From the NCBI RefSeq assembly GCF_900103985.1, contig NZ_FNIE01000005.1, positions 124,001 to 188,000 on the forward strand: a DNA stretch of 64,000 bases, given 5' to 3'. The notes beneath the pieces were generated by a model. That model did not search any database. It was not told the origin of the DNA and worked only from the letters and a program-made list of their open reading frames with translations. A program made the position numbers and the translations under genes. Numbering within the stretch: the first letter of the stretch is position 1; each line of letters starts with the position of its first letter. Below, piece after piece: positions 34,373 through 43,716 of this stretch. The DNA comes from Actinacidiphila guanduensis. Lineage in GTDB: Bacteria > Actinomycetota > Actinomycetes > Streptomycetales > Streptomycetaceae.

Positions 34373-36640
34373 ATGGACATCAGACGTCGCTCCGCAGTGT
34401 GGCTGGCCTGCGCCACCGCCTCGGCGGTCGCCGCCGGCGGTCTGGCCGCCCTCGCCCTGACCGCCCCCACCGCCCAGGCCGCCGCCAAGGTCTCCACCGT
34501 CTCGCCCTTCGACGTCAGCGGCGGCGCGTCGGTGCCGTTCACCGAGTACGAGGCCGAGCAGGCCGCCACCAACGGCACCGTCATCGGCCCCGACTACACC
34601 CAGGGCACCGTCGCCTCCGAGGCGTCCGGCCGCCGCGCGGTCACCATCAACCAGGGCCAGTACGTCGAGTTCACCCTCACCAAGGCGGCCAACGCCGTCG
34701 ATGTCGCCTACAACCTGCCGCGGGGCGCCTCAGGCACGGTCTCGGTCTACGTCAACGGCACCAAGATCGCCACCAAGCTGGCCGTCACCTCGCAGTACTC
34801 CTATGTCGACACCAGCTGGATCGCGGGCGCCAAGACGCACCACTTCTTCGACGACTCCCGTATACGACTGGGCCAGAACCTGGCCGCCGGCGCCAAGGTG
34901 AAGTTCCAGCTCGACTCCGGCGACACCGGCTCGGCCACCCTCGACGTCGCCGACTTCGAACAGGTCGCGGCGCCCGGCACGCAGCCCGCCAACTCCGTGT
35001 CGGTGGTCGCCGACGGCGCCGACGCGAGCGGCAGCGGCGACAGCACACAGGCCTTCCGACAGGCGATCAGCGACGCAAAGGCGCAGGGCAAGGAAGTGTG
35101 GATCCCACAGGGCGACTTCAAGGTCACCTCGCAGATCCCCGCCGACGGCGTCACCCTGCGCGGCGCCGGCAACTGGTACTCGGTGGTGCACAGTTCGCAC
35201 TTCATCGACCAGACCTCGGCCGGCGGCAACACCAAGCTCTACGACTTCGCCGTCATCGGCGACGTCAGCGTCCGCAACGACAACTCGCCCGACAACTTCA
35301 TCACCGGCAGCCTCGGCCCCAACTCCGTGGTGCAGGGCATGTGGATCCAGCGCGAGAAGTGCGGGTTGTGGCTCACCGGCAACAACACCAACCTGCTGGT
35401 GCAGAACAACCGCATCATCGGCACCACCGCCGACGGGCTCAACCTGGACGGCAGCGCCCAGGGCGTGCAGGTGAAGAACAACTTCCTGCGCAACCAGGGC
35501 GACGACTCGCTGGCCATGTGGTCGCTCGGCTCGCCCGACACCGGCAACACCTTCTCCAACAACACCATCGTGCAGCCCAACCTCGCCAACGGCATCGCGA
35601 TCTACGGCGGTTCGAACAACACCGCGAGCAACAACGTGATCGCCGACACCAACGCCCTCGGCAGCGGCCTGGCCATCTCCAACCAGGCCTTCCTGCAGCC
35701 CTTCAACCCGCTGTCCGGCTCGGTGACCGCCTCGGGCAACACCCTGATCCGCACCGGGGCGCTCAACCCCAACTGGGGCCACCCGATGGGCGCGCTGCGG
35801 GTCGACTCCTACGACTACGCGATCACGAACGTCAACGTGCAGATCTCCAGCACGTCGTTCATCGACAGCCCCTACAGCGACTTCGAGTTCGTCTCCGGCG
35901 GCGGCCACGGCTACACCGTCAGCGGCGTGACGGTCAGCGGGGCCACGGCCACCGGCACCGGGACCGTCGTCGTCCAGGCGGAGACCCCCGGCTCGGCGAC
36001 CTTCAGCAACGTCACCGCCACCGGCACCGGCGACACGGGCGTCTACAACTGCTCCTACCCGGCGAGCCTGCCCGCCTTCACCATCAACCGCGGCTCGGGC
36101 AACAGCGGTTGGGACGGCACCTGGGGCGACTGCAGCAGCTGGCCGCAGCCCGGCTCGGGCAGCACCACCGGCGGCGGCACCACCACGGGCGGCGGCAGCG
36201 GCGGCACCACACCGCCGGCCGGCGGCAACCTCGCGGCCGGGCGCCCCGTCTCCGACACCGGGCACACCGACGTCTACGTGGCCTCCAACGCGGTGGACGG
36301 CAACGCCAACTCCTACTGGGAGAGCACCGACAACGCCTTCCCGCAGTCGATCACCGTGGACCTCGGCGCCACCAAGGCGGTCGGGCGGCTGGTGCTCAAG
36401 CTCCCGCCGGCCACGGCATGGGCGACCCGCACCGAGACCCTGTCCGTGCTCGGCTCCACCGACAACTCCACGTGGACCACGCTGAAGGCGTCGGCCGGCT
36501 ACACGTTCAACCCGTCCTCGGGCAACATCGCGACCGTCTCCCTGGGCTCGGCGAGCACCCGCTACCTGCGGCTGACCTTCACCGGGAACACCGGCTGGCC
36601 CGCGGGCCAGCTCTCGGAGCTGGAGGCGTACGCCTCGTAA
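34373..36640 (+). CDS. Secreted GH87-type glucanase (mycodextranase / alpha-1,3-glucanase) with CBMs
   Basis: A 755-residue secreted enzyme. A signal peptide (about 1-37, ending TAQAAA) is followed by a CBM35-like beta-sandwich (about 55-200, F-T-E-Y-E-A-E-Q-A-A-T-N-G), a right-handed parallel beta-helix with many N-N-T/N-N-x-I repeats (about 205-560), a Gly/Thr linker (about 595-620) and a C-terminal F5/8 discoidin/CBM32 domain (about 622-755). The R-N-Q-G-D-D-S-L-A-M-W-S motif near residue 377 fits the paired catalytic Asp of GH87. Family members cut alpha-1,3-glucans such as nigeran or mutan; substrate is inferred. It is divergent from system A's lacI, suggesting a shared pathway. Confidence 0.82.
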   Translation: MDIRRRSAVWLACATASAVAAGGLAALALTAPTAQAAAKVSTVSPFDVSGGASVPFTEYEAEQAATNGTVIGPDYTQGTVASEASGRRAVTINQGQYVEFTLTKAANAVDVAYNLPRGASGTVSVYVNGTKIATKLAVTSQYSYVDTSWIAGAKTHHFFDDSRIRLGQNLAAGAKVKFQLDSGDTGSATLDVADFEQVAAPGTQPANSVSVVADGADASGSGDSTQAFRQAISDAKAQGKEVWIPQGDFKVTSQIPADGVTLRGAGNWYSVVHSSHFIDQTSAGGNTKLYDFAVIGDVSVRNDNSPDNFITGSLGPNSVVQGMWIQREKCGLWLTGNNTNLLVQNNRIIGTTADGLNLDGSAQGVQVKNNFLRNQGDDSLAMWSLGSPDTGNTFSNNTIVQPNLANGIAIYGGSNNTASNNVIADTNALGSGLAISNQAFLQPFNPLSGSVTASGNTLIRTGALNPNWGHPMGALRVDSYDYAITNVNVQISSTSFIDSPYSDFEFVSGGGHGYTVSGVTVSGATATGTGTVVVQAETPGSATFSNVTATGTGDTGVYNCSYPASLPAFTINRGSGNSGWDGTWGDCSSWPQPGSGSTTGGGTTTGGGSGGTTPPAGGNLAAGRPVSDTGHTDVYVASNAVDGNANSYWESTDNAFPQSITVDLGATKAVGRLVLKLPPATAWATRTETLSVLGSTDNSTWTTLKASAGYTFNPSSGNIATVSLGSASTRYLRLTFTGNTGWPAGQLSELEAYAS

Positions 36641-36860
36641 GGAGCGCGACCGGCAAGGGGCGCTGACGCGTCCCGCGGGGGGCGTCCACGGCCACGGCCG
36701 GGGGCGCCCCCTCGGCCGTAGGTGAGATATGCCCCTCGCGCAGGCACTATGGGGAGAGAGCGATGCGCAACCCGGGGGAAACGGTGTGGTGCAATGCTCC
36801 TGGTCCCCCGGTCCTCCCACGGCGGGGGAAGCGGTGGCCGACCGGCGAGGATGGATGGTT

Positions 36861-38222
36861 ATGGACAAGCAGCAGGAGTTCGTTCTGCGCACCCTGGAGG
36901 AGCGCGACATCCGCTTCGTGCGGTTGTGGTTCACCGACGTGCTGGGCTACCTGAAGTCCGTCGCCGTCGCCCCCGCCGAGCTGGAGCAGGCGTTCGACGA
37001 GGGCATGGGCTTCGACGGCTCCGCGATCGAGGGCTTCGCCCGCGTCTACGAGTCGGACATGATCGCCAAGCCCGACCCCGGCACCTTCCAGGTGCTGCCC
37101 TGGCGGGCCGAGGCCCCCGGCACCGCCCGGATGTTCTGCGACATCCTGATGCCCGACGGCTCGCCCTCCTACGCCGACCCGCGGTTCGTCCTCAAGCGCG
37201 CCCTGGCCAAGACCTCCGACCTCGGCTTCACCTTCTACACCCACCCCGAGATCGAGTTCTTCCTGCTCAAGGAACGCCCGGTGGACGGCACCCCGCCCAC
37301 CCCCGCGGACAGCTCCGGCTACTTCGACCACACCCCGCAGAACGTCGGCATGGACTTCCGCCGCACAGCCATCACGATGCTGGAGTCCATGGGCATCTCG
37401 GTGGAGTTCTCGCACCACGAGGGCGCGCCCGGCCAGCAGGAGATCGACCTGCGCTACGCCGACGCGCTGTCCACCGCCGACAACATCATGACGTTCCGGC
37501 TGGTGATGAAGCAGGTCGCCCTGGAGCAGGGCGTGCACGCGACCTTCATGCCCAAGCCGTTCTCCGAGCACCCCGGCTCCGGCATGCACTCGCACCTCTC
37601 GCTCTTCGAGGGCGACCGCAACGCCTTCTACGAGTCGGGGGCGGAGTTCCAGCTCTCCAAGGTGGGCCGGTCCTTCATCGCGGGGCTGCTGCGGCACGCG
37701 GGCGAGATCTCCGCGGTCACCAACCAGTGGGTCAACTCCTACAAGCGGATCTGGGGCGGCTCGCAGCGCACCGCGGGCGCCGGCGGCGAGGCCCCCTCGT
37801 ACATCTGCTGGGGCCACAACAACCGCTCGGCGCTCATCCGGGTGCCGATGTACAAGCCCGGCAAGACCGGCTCCACCCGGGTCGAGGTCCGCTCGCTGGA
37901 CTCCGGCGCCAACCCCTACCTCGCCTACGCGGTCCTGCTCGCCGCGGGCATGAAGGGCATCCAGGAGGGCTACGAGCTGCCCGCGGGCGCCGACGACGAC
38001 GTGTGGGCCCTCACCGACGCGGAGCGCCGCGCCCTGGGCATCGAGCCGCTCCCGCAGAACCTCGGCGAGGCGATCACGCTGATGGAGCGCTCGGAGCTGG
38101 TCGCCGAGACCCTGGGCGAGCACGTCTTCGACTTCTTCCTGCGCAACAAGAAGCAGGAGTGGGAGGAGTACCGCTCCGAGGTCACCGCCTTCGAGCTGCG
38201 CAAGAACCTGCCGAACCTGTAG
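36861..38222 (+). CDS. glnA2: GlnA2-type glutamine synthetase (gamma-glutamylpolyamine synthetase)
   Basis: A 453-residue GS-fold ligase. The sequence from MDKQQEFVLRTLEERDIRFV onward matches, as I recall it, Streptomyces GlnA2, which ligates glutamate to polyamines rather than ammonia. GS landmarks are M-G-F-D-G-S-A-I-E-G-F, the metal-binding H-P-E-I-E-F-F, the P-K-P-F ATP loop, H-S-H-L-S-L and the N-N-R-S-A-L-I-R arginine region. ATG 36861 gives the conserved N-terminus; an ATG two codons upstream is possible. A hairpin follows the stop. Role: probably detoxification and use of putrescine and related amines as nitrogen sources. Confidence 0.88.
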   Translation: MDKQQEFVLRTLEERDIRFVRLWFTDVLGYLKSVAVAPAELEQAFDEGMGFDGSAIEGFARVYESDMIAKPDPGTFQVLPWRAEAPGTARMFCDILMPDGSPSYADPRFVLKRALAKTSDLGFTFYTHPEIEFFLLKERPVDGTPPTPADSSGYFDHTPQNVGMDFRRTAITMLESMGISVEFSHHEGAPGQQEIDLRYADALSTADNIMTFRLVMKQVALEQGVHATFMPKPFSEHPGSGMHSHLSLFEGDRNAFYESGAEFQLSKVGRSFIAGLLRHAGEISAVTNQWVNSYKRIWGGSQRTAGAGGEAPSYICWGHNNRSALIRVPMYKPGKTGSTRVEVRSLDSGANPYLAYAVLLAAGMKGIQEGYELPAGADDDVWALTDAERRALGIEPLPQNLGEAITLMERSELVAETLGEHVFDFFLRNKKQEWEEYRSEVTAFELRKNLPNL

Positions 38223-38253
38223 GGGACCCGGCGCCGCCGCTGGCGCGGACGTG

Positions 38254-38287
38254 CCGGGGCGCCCTCCTCGGTGGAGGGGCGCCCCGG
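38254..38287. terminator. Strong hairpin between glnA2 and the convergent Asp23 gene
   Basis: The arms CCGGGGCGCCC-TCC and GGAGGGGCGCCCCGG pair with one bulged base around TCGGT. It lies between stops at 38222 and 38314 and may terminate both transcripts. Confidence 0.75.
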
Positions 38288-38313
38288 TCGGTCGGAGGGG
38301 TCGGTCGTGGGGG

Positions 38314-38757
38314 TCAGCGGACCCGGACGTTCTCGTCCTCGTCCTCGTCCGGCTCCTCACCCGGTACGTGGACGTCGCGGACGTTGATGTTGATCTCCAC
38401 CACGTCCAGGCCCGTCATGCGCTCGACGGCATTGGTGACCGAGGAGCGGATGTCGTCGGCCGCGTCGGCGATCTCCGTGCCGTAGAGGACGACGATGTCG
38501 AGGTCGACGGCGGCCTCCTTCTCGCCGACCTCGACCTTCACGCCGCGGGTGTGGTCGGCGCCGCGGGCGACCCGGTCGCGGACGGCGCCCACCGCGCGGG
38601 AGGGCCCGCCGCCCATGGCGTAGACCCCCTCCACCTCGCGCGTGGCGATCCCGGCGATGGTGGCCACCACCGAGTCCGCGATCGTGGTCTTTCCCGAGGG
38701 GCGTCCGTTGCGGCCGGAGGCGGACGTCGTGGTCTTCTCCGCGGTGGCGGTGGTCAT
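38314..38757 (-). CDS. Asp23/Gls24-family envelope stress protein
   Basis: A 147-residue soluble protein. After a Thr/Ala-rich start the DUF322 domain runs from about residue 23: G-K-T-T-I-A-D-S-V-V-A-T-I-A-G-I-A-T-R-E-V-E-G-V-Y, then V-E-V-G-E-K-E-A-A-V-D-L-D-I-V-V-x-Y-G and V-x-x-M-T-G-L-D-V-V-E-I-N-I-N-V. The tail is highly acidic. Homologues attach to the membrane through partner proteins and respond to cell-wall stress; the partner is not seen here. It converges with glnA2. Confidence 0.87.
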   Translation of the reverse strand: MTTATAEKTTTSASGRNGRPSGKTTIADSVVATIAGIATREVEGVYAMGGGPSRAVGAVRDRVARGADHTRGVKVEVGEKEAAVDLDIVVLYGTEIADAADDIRSSVTNAVERMTGLDVVEININVRDVHVPGEEPDEDEDENVRVR

Positions 38758-38891
38758 AAGGCAAGCCCCTTCCTCGCAGGATGACCTCGCAGCTGAAAAT
38801 GCGGGCTCCTTCTCACCATGACCCCGTCGGACCGCACCTGCCACTCCAACGGCCCAGCACCGCCGCCCCCCGGCGGGGACAATGGGAAGCC

Positions 38892-39542
38892 GTGAGCAGC
38901 CCGATCTGGTACGTGGCCTACGGGTCGAACATGCACGCCGAGCGGCTGGCCCGCTACCTCGAAGGCGGCCACCCGGCCGGTGCCGCGCGGGCCTACCCCG
39001 GCTGCCGCGACCCCCGCCCGCCGGCCCGGTCCGAGCCGCTGGAGGCACCCGGCGCCGTCTACTTCGCCACCCACTCCCCGGTCTGGGGCGGCGGCCGCGC
39101 CTTTTACGACCCGGAGGCGGGCGGGCGGACCCTCGCCCGCGCGCACCTGCTCACCGCCGAGCAGTTCGCCGACATCGCCGCCCAGGAGATGTACGCGGCG
39201 CCCGGCGCGGACCTGGACCTCACCGAGGTGCTGGCCACCGGCCGCAGCACCCTGGGCCCCGGCCGCTACGAGACCCTGGTGCGGCTCGGCACCCGCGACG
39301 GCCTGCCGATGCTCACCTTCACAGCGCCCTGGGCGATGACGGACGTGCCCTGGACGGTCCCCTCGGCCGCCTACCTGGACCACCTGGCCGCAGGCCTGCG
39401 CGAGGCCGGCGCCTGGGGCGGCGCCGAGATCGCCCGCTACCTTGCCGGGCGGCCCGGCGCCGCGGGCCACTGGCGGGCGAGCGGCACCGCGCTGCTGCCG
39501 GCGCGCGCCCCCCGGAAGCGCCCGGCCCCACAAGGGGATTAG
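38892..39542 (+). CDS. Gamma-glutamylcyclotransferase-fold protein
   Basis: A 216-residue protein starting at GTG 38892. The opening I-W-Y-V-A-Y-G-S-N-M (about 5-14) is the diagnostic glycine-rich binding loop of the gamma-glutamylcyclotransferase/AIG2 fold, and a beta-rich core with L-T-A-E-Q-F-A-D-I-A-A-Q-E and Y-E-T-L-V-R-L-G follows. Streptomyces homologues are sometimes mislabelled histone deacetylase, but no zinc ligands are seen. Its place between glnA2 and glnE makes action on gamma-glutamyl amines attractive, which is inference. The C-terminus is a basic, Pro-rich tail. Confidence 0.72.
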   Translation: MSSPIWYVAYGSNMHAERLARYLEGGHPAGAARAYPGCRDPRPPARSEPLEAPGAVYFATHSPVWGGGRAFYDPEAGGRTLARAHLLTAEQFADIAAQEMYAAPGADLDLTEVLATGRSTLGPGRYETLVRLGTRDGLPMLTFTAPWAMTDVPWTVPSAAYLDHLAAGLREAGAWGGAEIARYLAGRPGAAGHWRASGTALLPARAPRKRPAPQGD

Positions 39543-39603
39543 GCTCGAAGAGGGGCGCCAGGGGCCGGCCCCGCGAAGGTGTGCCAACCCCCGGGAGGGC
39601 CGG

Positions 39604-42600
39604 ATGCAGGGCCGACGCAGCAGTACGTTCACCCGTCTGCTGCGCCACGGCTTCACCGACCCCGCGGCCGCCGAGCGGCTGCTGGACGCCGACGTGCTCA
39701 CCGCCGTCCGCGCCGACCCCGTGCTGCTGGAGGCGCTGGGCGCCACCGCCGACCCCGATCTGGCGCTGCTCGGCCTGGTCCGGCTCGCCGAGGCCCTGGA
39801 GCCGGCCGAGCGCCGCACCCTGCTGGACACCGTGACCACCGCCAAGCCGCTGCGCGACCGGCTGCTCGGCGTGCTCGGCGCCTCCGAGGCGCTGGGGGAC
39901 CACCTGGTGCGGCACCCCGCCGACTGGCACGCCCTGGTCACCTACGAGGCCGCCGACCTGCACCCGGGCGTCGCCGAGTTCGAGGCGGGGCTGTCCACCG
40001 CGCGCGACCCGGACGCGCTGCGGGTGGCGTACCGCAGGTGCCTGCTCGGGATAGCCGCCCGCGACGTGTGCGGCACCAGCGACCTGGTCCGTACCGCCGC
40101 CGAACTCGCCGACCTGGCCACGGCCACGCTGCGTGCTGCTCTGGCCATCGCCACGGCGGAGGCGCCCGCGGACGCCGCCGCCTGCCGGCTGTCGGTCATC
40201 GGGATGGGCAAGTGCGGCGGCCACGAGCTGAACTACGTCTCCGACGTGGACGTCGTCTTCGTCGCCGAGCCCCCGATCCAGCCGGAGCAGCCGGCCGAGG
40301 CCCCGGCGGACCCTGCCCGGCAGCAGGCCGAGACGGCCGCCGTCCAGGCCGCCACCCGCCTCGCCGCGCGCATGATGCGCATCTGCTCCGACACCACCGC
40401 CGAGGGCACCATCTGGCCGGTGGACGCCAACCTGCGGCCCGAGGGCAAGAACGGGCCCCTGGTGCGCACCCTGGCCAGCCACCTCGCCTACTACCGGCGG
40501 TGGGCCAAGACCTGGGAGTTCCAGGCACTGCTCAAGGCCCGCCCGGTCGCCGGCGACGCCGCCCTGGGCGCGGAGTACACCGCGGCGATCCAGCCCATGG
40601 TCTGGCAGGCCGCCGAGCGCGAGCACTTCGTCACCGACGTGCAGGAGATGCGCCGCCGGGTCGTGGACAACATCCCCGCCGCCCACGTCGACCGCGAACT
40701 CAAGCTCGGCCCCGGCGGCCTGCGGGACGTGGAGTTCGCCGTCCAGCTGCTGCAGCTCGTGCACGGCCGCAGCGACGCCGAGCTGCGCAGCGGCACCACG
40801 CTGACCGCGCTGGCCGAACTGGCCGCGGGCGGCTACGTGGGCCGCGCCGACGCCGCCGCCCTGGACGCCGCCTACCGCTTCCTGCGGCTGATGGAGCACC
40901 GCATCCAGCTCCACAAGCTGCGCCGCACCCACCTCGTGCCCGACGACGAGGCCGGGCTGCGCCGCCTCGGCCGCGGCCTCGGCTTCCGGTCGGAGCCGGT
41001 GGAGCGGCTGGACCGCGAGTGGCGCCGGCACGCCCGCGAGGTGCGCCGGCTGCACGAGAAGCTCTTCTACCGGCCGCTGCTGGACGCCGTCGCCCAGCTC
41101 GGCACCGAGGAGAGCCGGCTGAGCACCGCCGCCGCCCGCGAGCGCCTGCAGGCCCTCGGCTACGCCGACCCCGCCGCCGCGATGCGCCACCTGGAGGCCC
41201 TGGCCAGCGGGGTGAGCCGCAAGGCGGCGATCCAGCGCACCCTGCTGCCGGTCCTGCTCGCCTGGTTCGCCGACTCCGCCGACCCCGACGCCGGCCTGCT
41301 CGGCTTCCGCAAGGTCTCCGACGCCCTCGGCCGGACCCCCTGGTATCTGCGGCTGCTGCGCGACGAGGGCGCCGCCGCCCAGCGGCTGGCCCGCGTCCTG
41401 TCCTCGGGGCGGCTCGCCCCCGACCTGCTGATGCGCGCCCCCGAGGCCGTGGCCATGCTCGGCTCCCCGGACGGCCTCGCCCCGCGCGGGCACGCCGCCC
41501 TGGAGCAGGAGGTGCTGGCCGCCGTCGGCCGCGCGGAGACCCCCGAGCAGGCCATCGCCGCAGTCCGCGGGGTGCGCCGCCGCGAGCTGTTCCGCACCGC
41601 GGCCGGCGACCTGATCGACACCTACGGCGACGACGAGGAGTCCGGCGGCCCCGCCGACCCCTCCGTGCTGGTCGACCGGGTCGGCACCGCCGTCTTCGGC
41701 CTCACCTCGGCGACGATCGCCGGGGCGCTGCGGGCGGCCGTCCGCGCGGTCACCGACCGCGACGCCCGGCCGCTGCCGACCCGTCTCGCAGTCATCGCCA
41801 TGGGCCGCTTCGGCGGCCGCGAGCTCGCCTACGGCTCGGACGCCGACGTGCTCTTCGTCCACGAGCCCGTGCCGGGCGCCGACCCCGACCGGGCCGCCCG
41901 CGCCGCGACCGCCGTCGCCGACGAGCTGCGCCGGCTGCTGCAGGTCCCCACCGCCGACCCGCCGCTGCTGGTGGACGCCGACCTGCGCCCCGAGGGCAAG
42001 AGCGGCCCCCTGGTCCGCAGTCTCGCCTCCTACGAGGCGTACTACCGGCGCTGGTCGCAGGTGTGGGAGAGCCAGGCGCTGCTGCGGGCCGCACCGGTGG
42101 CCGGGGACGCCGATCTCGGCGAGCGGTTCACCGCGCTGATCGACCCGGTGCGCTACCCGGCCGCCGGCCTGGACGAGGACGGCGTGCGCGAGATCCGCCG
42201 GCTCAAGGCCCGGATGGAGTCCGAGCGGATGCCGCGCGGCGCCGACCCCACCACCCACGCCAAGCTGGGCCGCGGCGGCCTGTCCGACGTCGAGTGGACG
42301 GTCCAGCTGATCCAGCTGCGGCACGCCGCCCGCGTGCCCGCGCTGCGCACCACCGGGACCCGGCGGGCACTGGCGGCGGCGCAGGCCGAGGGGCTGATCG
42401 AGGCGGCCGACGCGGCGGTGCTGGACGAGGCGTGGGTGCTGGCCACGCGGGTGCGCAACGCGGTGATGCTGGTCCGCGGCCGCCCCGGCGACACCTTCCC
42501 CGGCGACAGCCGCGAACTGGCCGCCGTGGCGCGCTACCTCGGCCACCCGGCCGGGCACGCGGGCGACATGCTGGACGACTACCGCCGGCGCACCCGCAGG

Positions 42601-42639
42601 GCCCGCGCGGTCGTGGAGCGGCTGTTCTACGAGGGGTGA
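39604..42639 (+). CDS. glnE: Glutamine synthetase adenylyltransferase/adenylyl-removing enzyme
   Basis: A 1011-residue bifunctional enzyme that adenylylates and deadenylylates glutamine synthetase GlnA. Two nucleotidyltransferase domains are plain: the N-terminal removing domain with GMGKCGGHELNYVSDVDVVF near residue 200 (G-G then D-x-D), and the C-terminal transferase domain with AMGRFGGRELAYGSDADVLF near 730. Each is followed by D-x-x-L-R-P-E-G-K and a helical GlnD-UR-like domain. GGGAGGG precedes ATG 39604. The target glnA is not in the window, but glnA2 and glnII are close by, as in other Streptomyces. Confidence 0.94.
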   Translation: MQGRRSSTFTRLLRHGFTDPAAAERLLDADVLTAVRADPVLLEALGATADPDLALLGLVRLAEALEPAERRTLLDTVTTAKPLRDRLLGVLGASEALGDHLVRHPADWHALVTYEAADLHPGVAEFEAGLSTARDPDALRVAYRRCLLGIAARDVCGTSDLVRTAAELADLATATLRAALAIATAEAPADAAACRLSVIGMGKCGGHELNYVSDVDVVFVAEPPIQPEQPAEAPADPARQQAETAAVQAATRLAARMMRICSDTTAEGTIWPVDANLRPEGKNGPLVRTLASHLAYYRRWAKTWEFQALLKARPVAGDAALGAEYTAAIQPMVWQAAEREHFVTDVQEMRRRVVDNIPAAHVDRELKLGPGGLRDVEFAVQLLQLVHGRSDAELRSGTTLTALAELAAGGYVGRADAAALDAAYRFLRLMEHRIQLHKLRRTHLVPDDEAGLRRLGRGLGFRSEPVERLDREWRRHAREVRRLHEKLFYRPLLDAVAQLGTEESRLSTAAARERLQALGYADPAAAMRHLEALASGVSRKAAIQRTLLPVLLAWFADSADPDAGLLGFRKVSDALGRTPWYLRLLRDEGAAAQRLARVLSSGRLAPDLLMRAPEAVAMLGSPDGLAPRGHAALEQEVLAAVGRAETPEQAIAAVRGVRRRELFRTAAGDLIDTYGDDEESGGPADPSVLVDRVGTAVFGLTSATIAGALRAAVRAVTDRDARPLPTRLAVIAMGRFGGRELAYGSDADVLFVHEPVPGADPDRAARAATAVADELRRLLQVPTADPPLLVDADLRPEGKSGPLVRSLASYEAYYRRWSQVWESQALLRAAPVAGDADLGERFTALIDPVRYPAAGLDEDGVREIRRLKARMESERMPRGADPTTHAKLGRGGLSDVEWTVQLIQLRHAARVPALRTTGTRRALAAAQAEGLIEAADAAVLDEAWVLATRVRNAVMLVRGRPGDTFPGDSRELAAVARYLGHPAGHAGDMLDDYRRRTRRARAVVERLFYEG

Positions 42640-42721
42640 GGCCCGCCAGGAGGGTTGATCACTCTCGCGACCGGGTGCACGACGGTGGGCACCCCCGCCC
42701 GTTCGGGACGTCCCGCGTGCC

Positions 42722-43621
42722 TCAAGCGGCGGCCTTGGCCGCGGCCTGCTCGGCGACGGCGAGCTGCGGCAGCCGGTACACCCACCGTCCGTACACGAGC
42801 GACACCACCGCGTACCCGACCGCCAGGCACACCACGCCGCCGACCGCGTCCATCCAGAAGTGGTTGCCGGTGGCGATGATCACCGTGAGGGTGAACAGCG
42901 GGTAGAGCCCGCCGAGGACGCGCACCCACAGCGGCTTGGCGAGCGAGATGACGGTGATCCCGCACCACAGCGACCAGCCGATGTGCATCGACGGCATGGC
43001 GGCGTACTGGTTCGACACCTGGGCGAGGCTGCCCTGCGAGAGCGAGCCCCAGGTGTGGTGGACGGCGACGGTGTCGATGAAGTGGCCGCCGGTCATCAGC
43101 CGCGGGGGCGCCAGCGGGTAGGCCCAGAAACCGATCAGCGCCAGCCAGGTCGTCACGAAGAGCACCAGCCGCGGCGCGGCGTAGCGGTCCGGATGCGCCA
43201 CGTACAGCCACACCAGCACGCCGATGGTGATGATGAAGTGCAAGGTGGCGTAGTAGTAGTTCATCCCCACGATCAGCCAGGTCACCGAGTTCAGTGCGTG
43301 GTTGACGCTGTGCTCGACGTCCAGGCCCAGGGCGCCCTCGAAGGACCAGATGTCGTGGGCGTGCCGCAGCGCGGTGCCGCGCTCCTCCGGAACGGCGTTC
43401 CTGATCAGCGAGTACAGCCAGTAGCTGAAGCCGATGAGGATGATCTCGAACCAGAGCCGGGGCCGGTGCGGGCCGCGCAGCCGGGCCAGTTGGGCCCTCG
43501 GGCGCAGGGCGGCGGCCCAACCGGTGTCCGGGCCGGCCGTGCCGCCGGCCAGGGTCGCGCCGCCGGTGTCCGCGGGCGCGGCCTGGCGGCCCTGCATCGT
43601 TTTCGAGGTCGGTTCCCCCAT
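42722..43621 (-). CDS. PAP2-superfamily membrane phosphatase/phosphotransferase
   Basis: A 299-residue integral membrane protein with about six helices after a cytoplasmic start of about 55 residues. The conserved phosphatase pieces are A-M-P-S-M-H-I-G-W (about 217-225) and T-G-N-H-F-W-M-D-A-V-G-G (about 258-269), giving the two catalytic histidines. The upstream lysine/arginine motif is less clear. Homologues act on lipid phosphates or transfer inositol phosphate in actinobacteria. It converges with glnE and lies downstream of malR without overlap, so it is probably a separate unit. Confidence 0.82.
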   Translation of the reverse strand: MGEPTSKTMQGRQAAPADTGGATLAGGTAGPDTGWAAALRPRAQLARLRGPHRPRLWFEIILIGFSYWLYSLIRNAVPEERGTALRHAHDIWSFEGALGLDVEHSVNHALNSVTWLIVGMNYYYATLHFIITIGVLVWLYVAHPDRYAAPRLVLFVTTWLALIGFWAYPLAPPRLMTGGHFIDTVAVHHTWGSLSQGSLAQVSNQYAAMPSMHIGWSLWCGITVISLAKPLWVRVLGGLYPLFTLTVIIATGNHFWMDAVGGVVCLAVGYAVVSLVYGRWVYRLPQLAVAEQAAAKAAA

Positions 43622-43716
43622 AGGACACCAGTCTGCCAGAGTCCTTCGATCACACCGCCCGGATTCGGCGGGAACCGGACAGCCCGCGTGTCGCCGCCGA
43701 CCCCGCGAGGGAGCCG

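Noticed and set aside
38892..39542. Histone deacetylase
   Set aside because: This label occurs for homologues, but no deacetylase zinc ligands are present and the YGSN loop fits the gamma-glutamylcyclotransferase fold.
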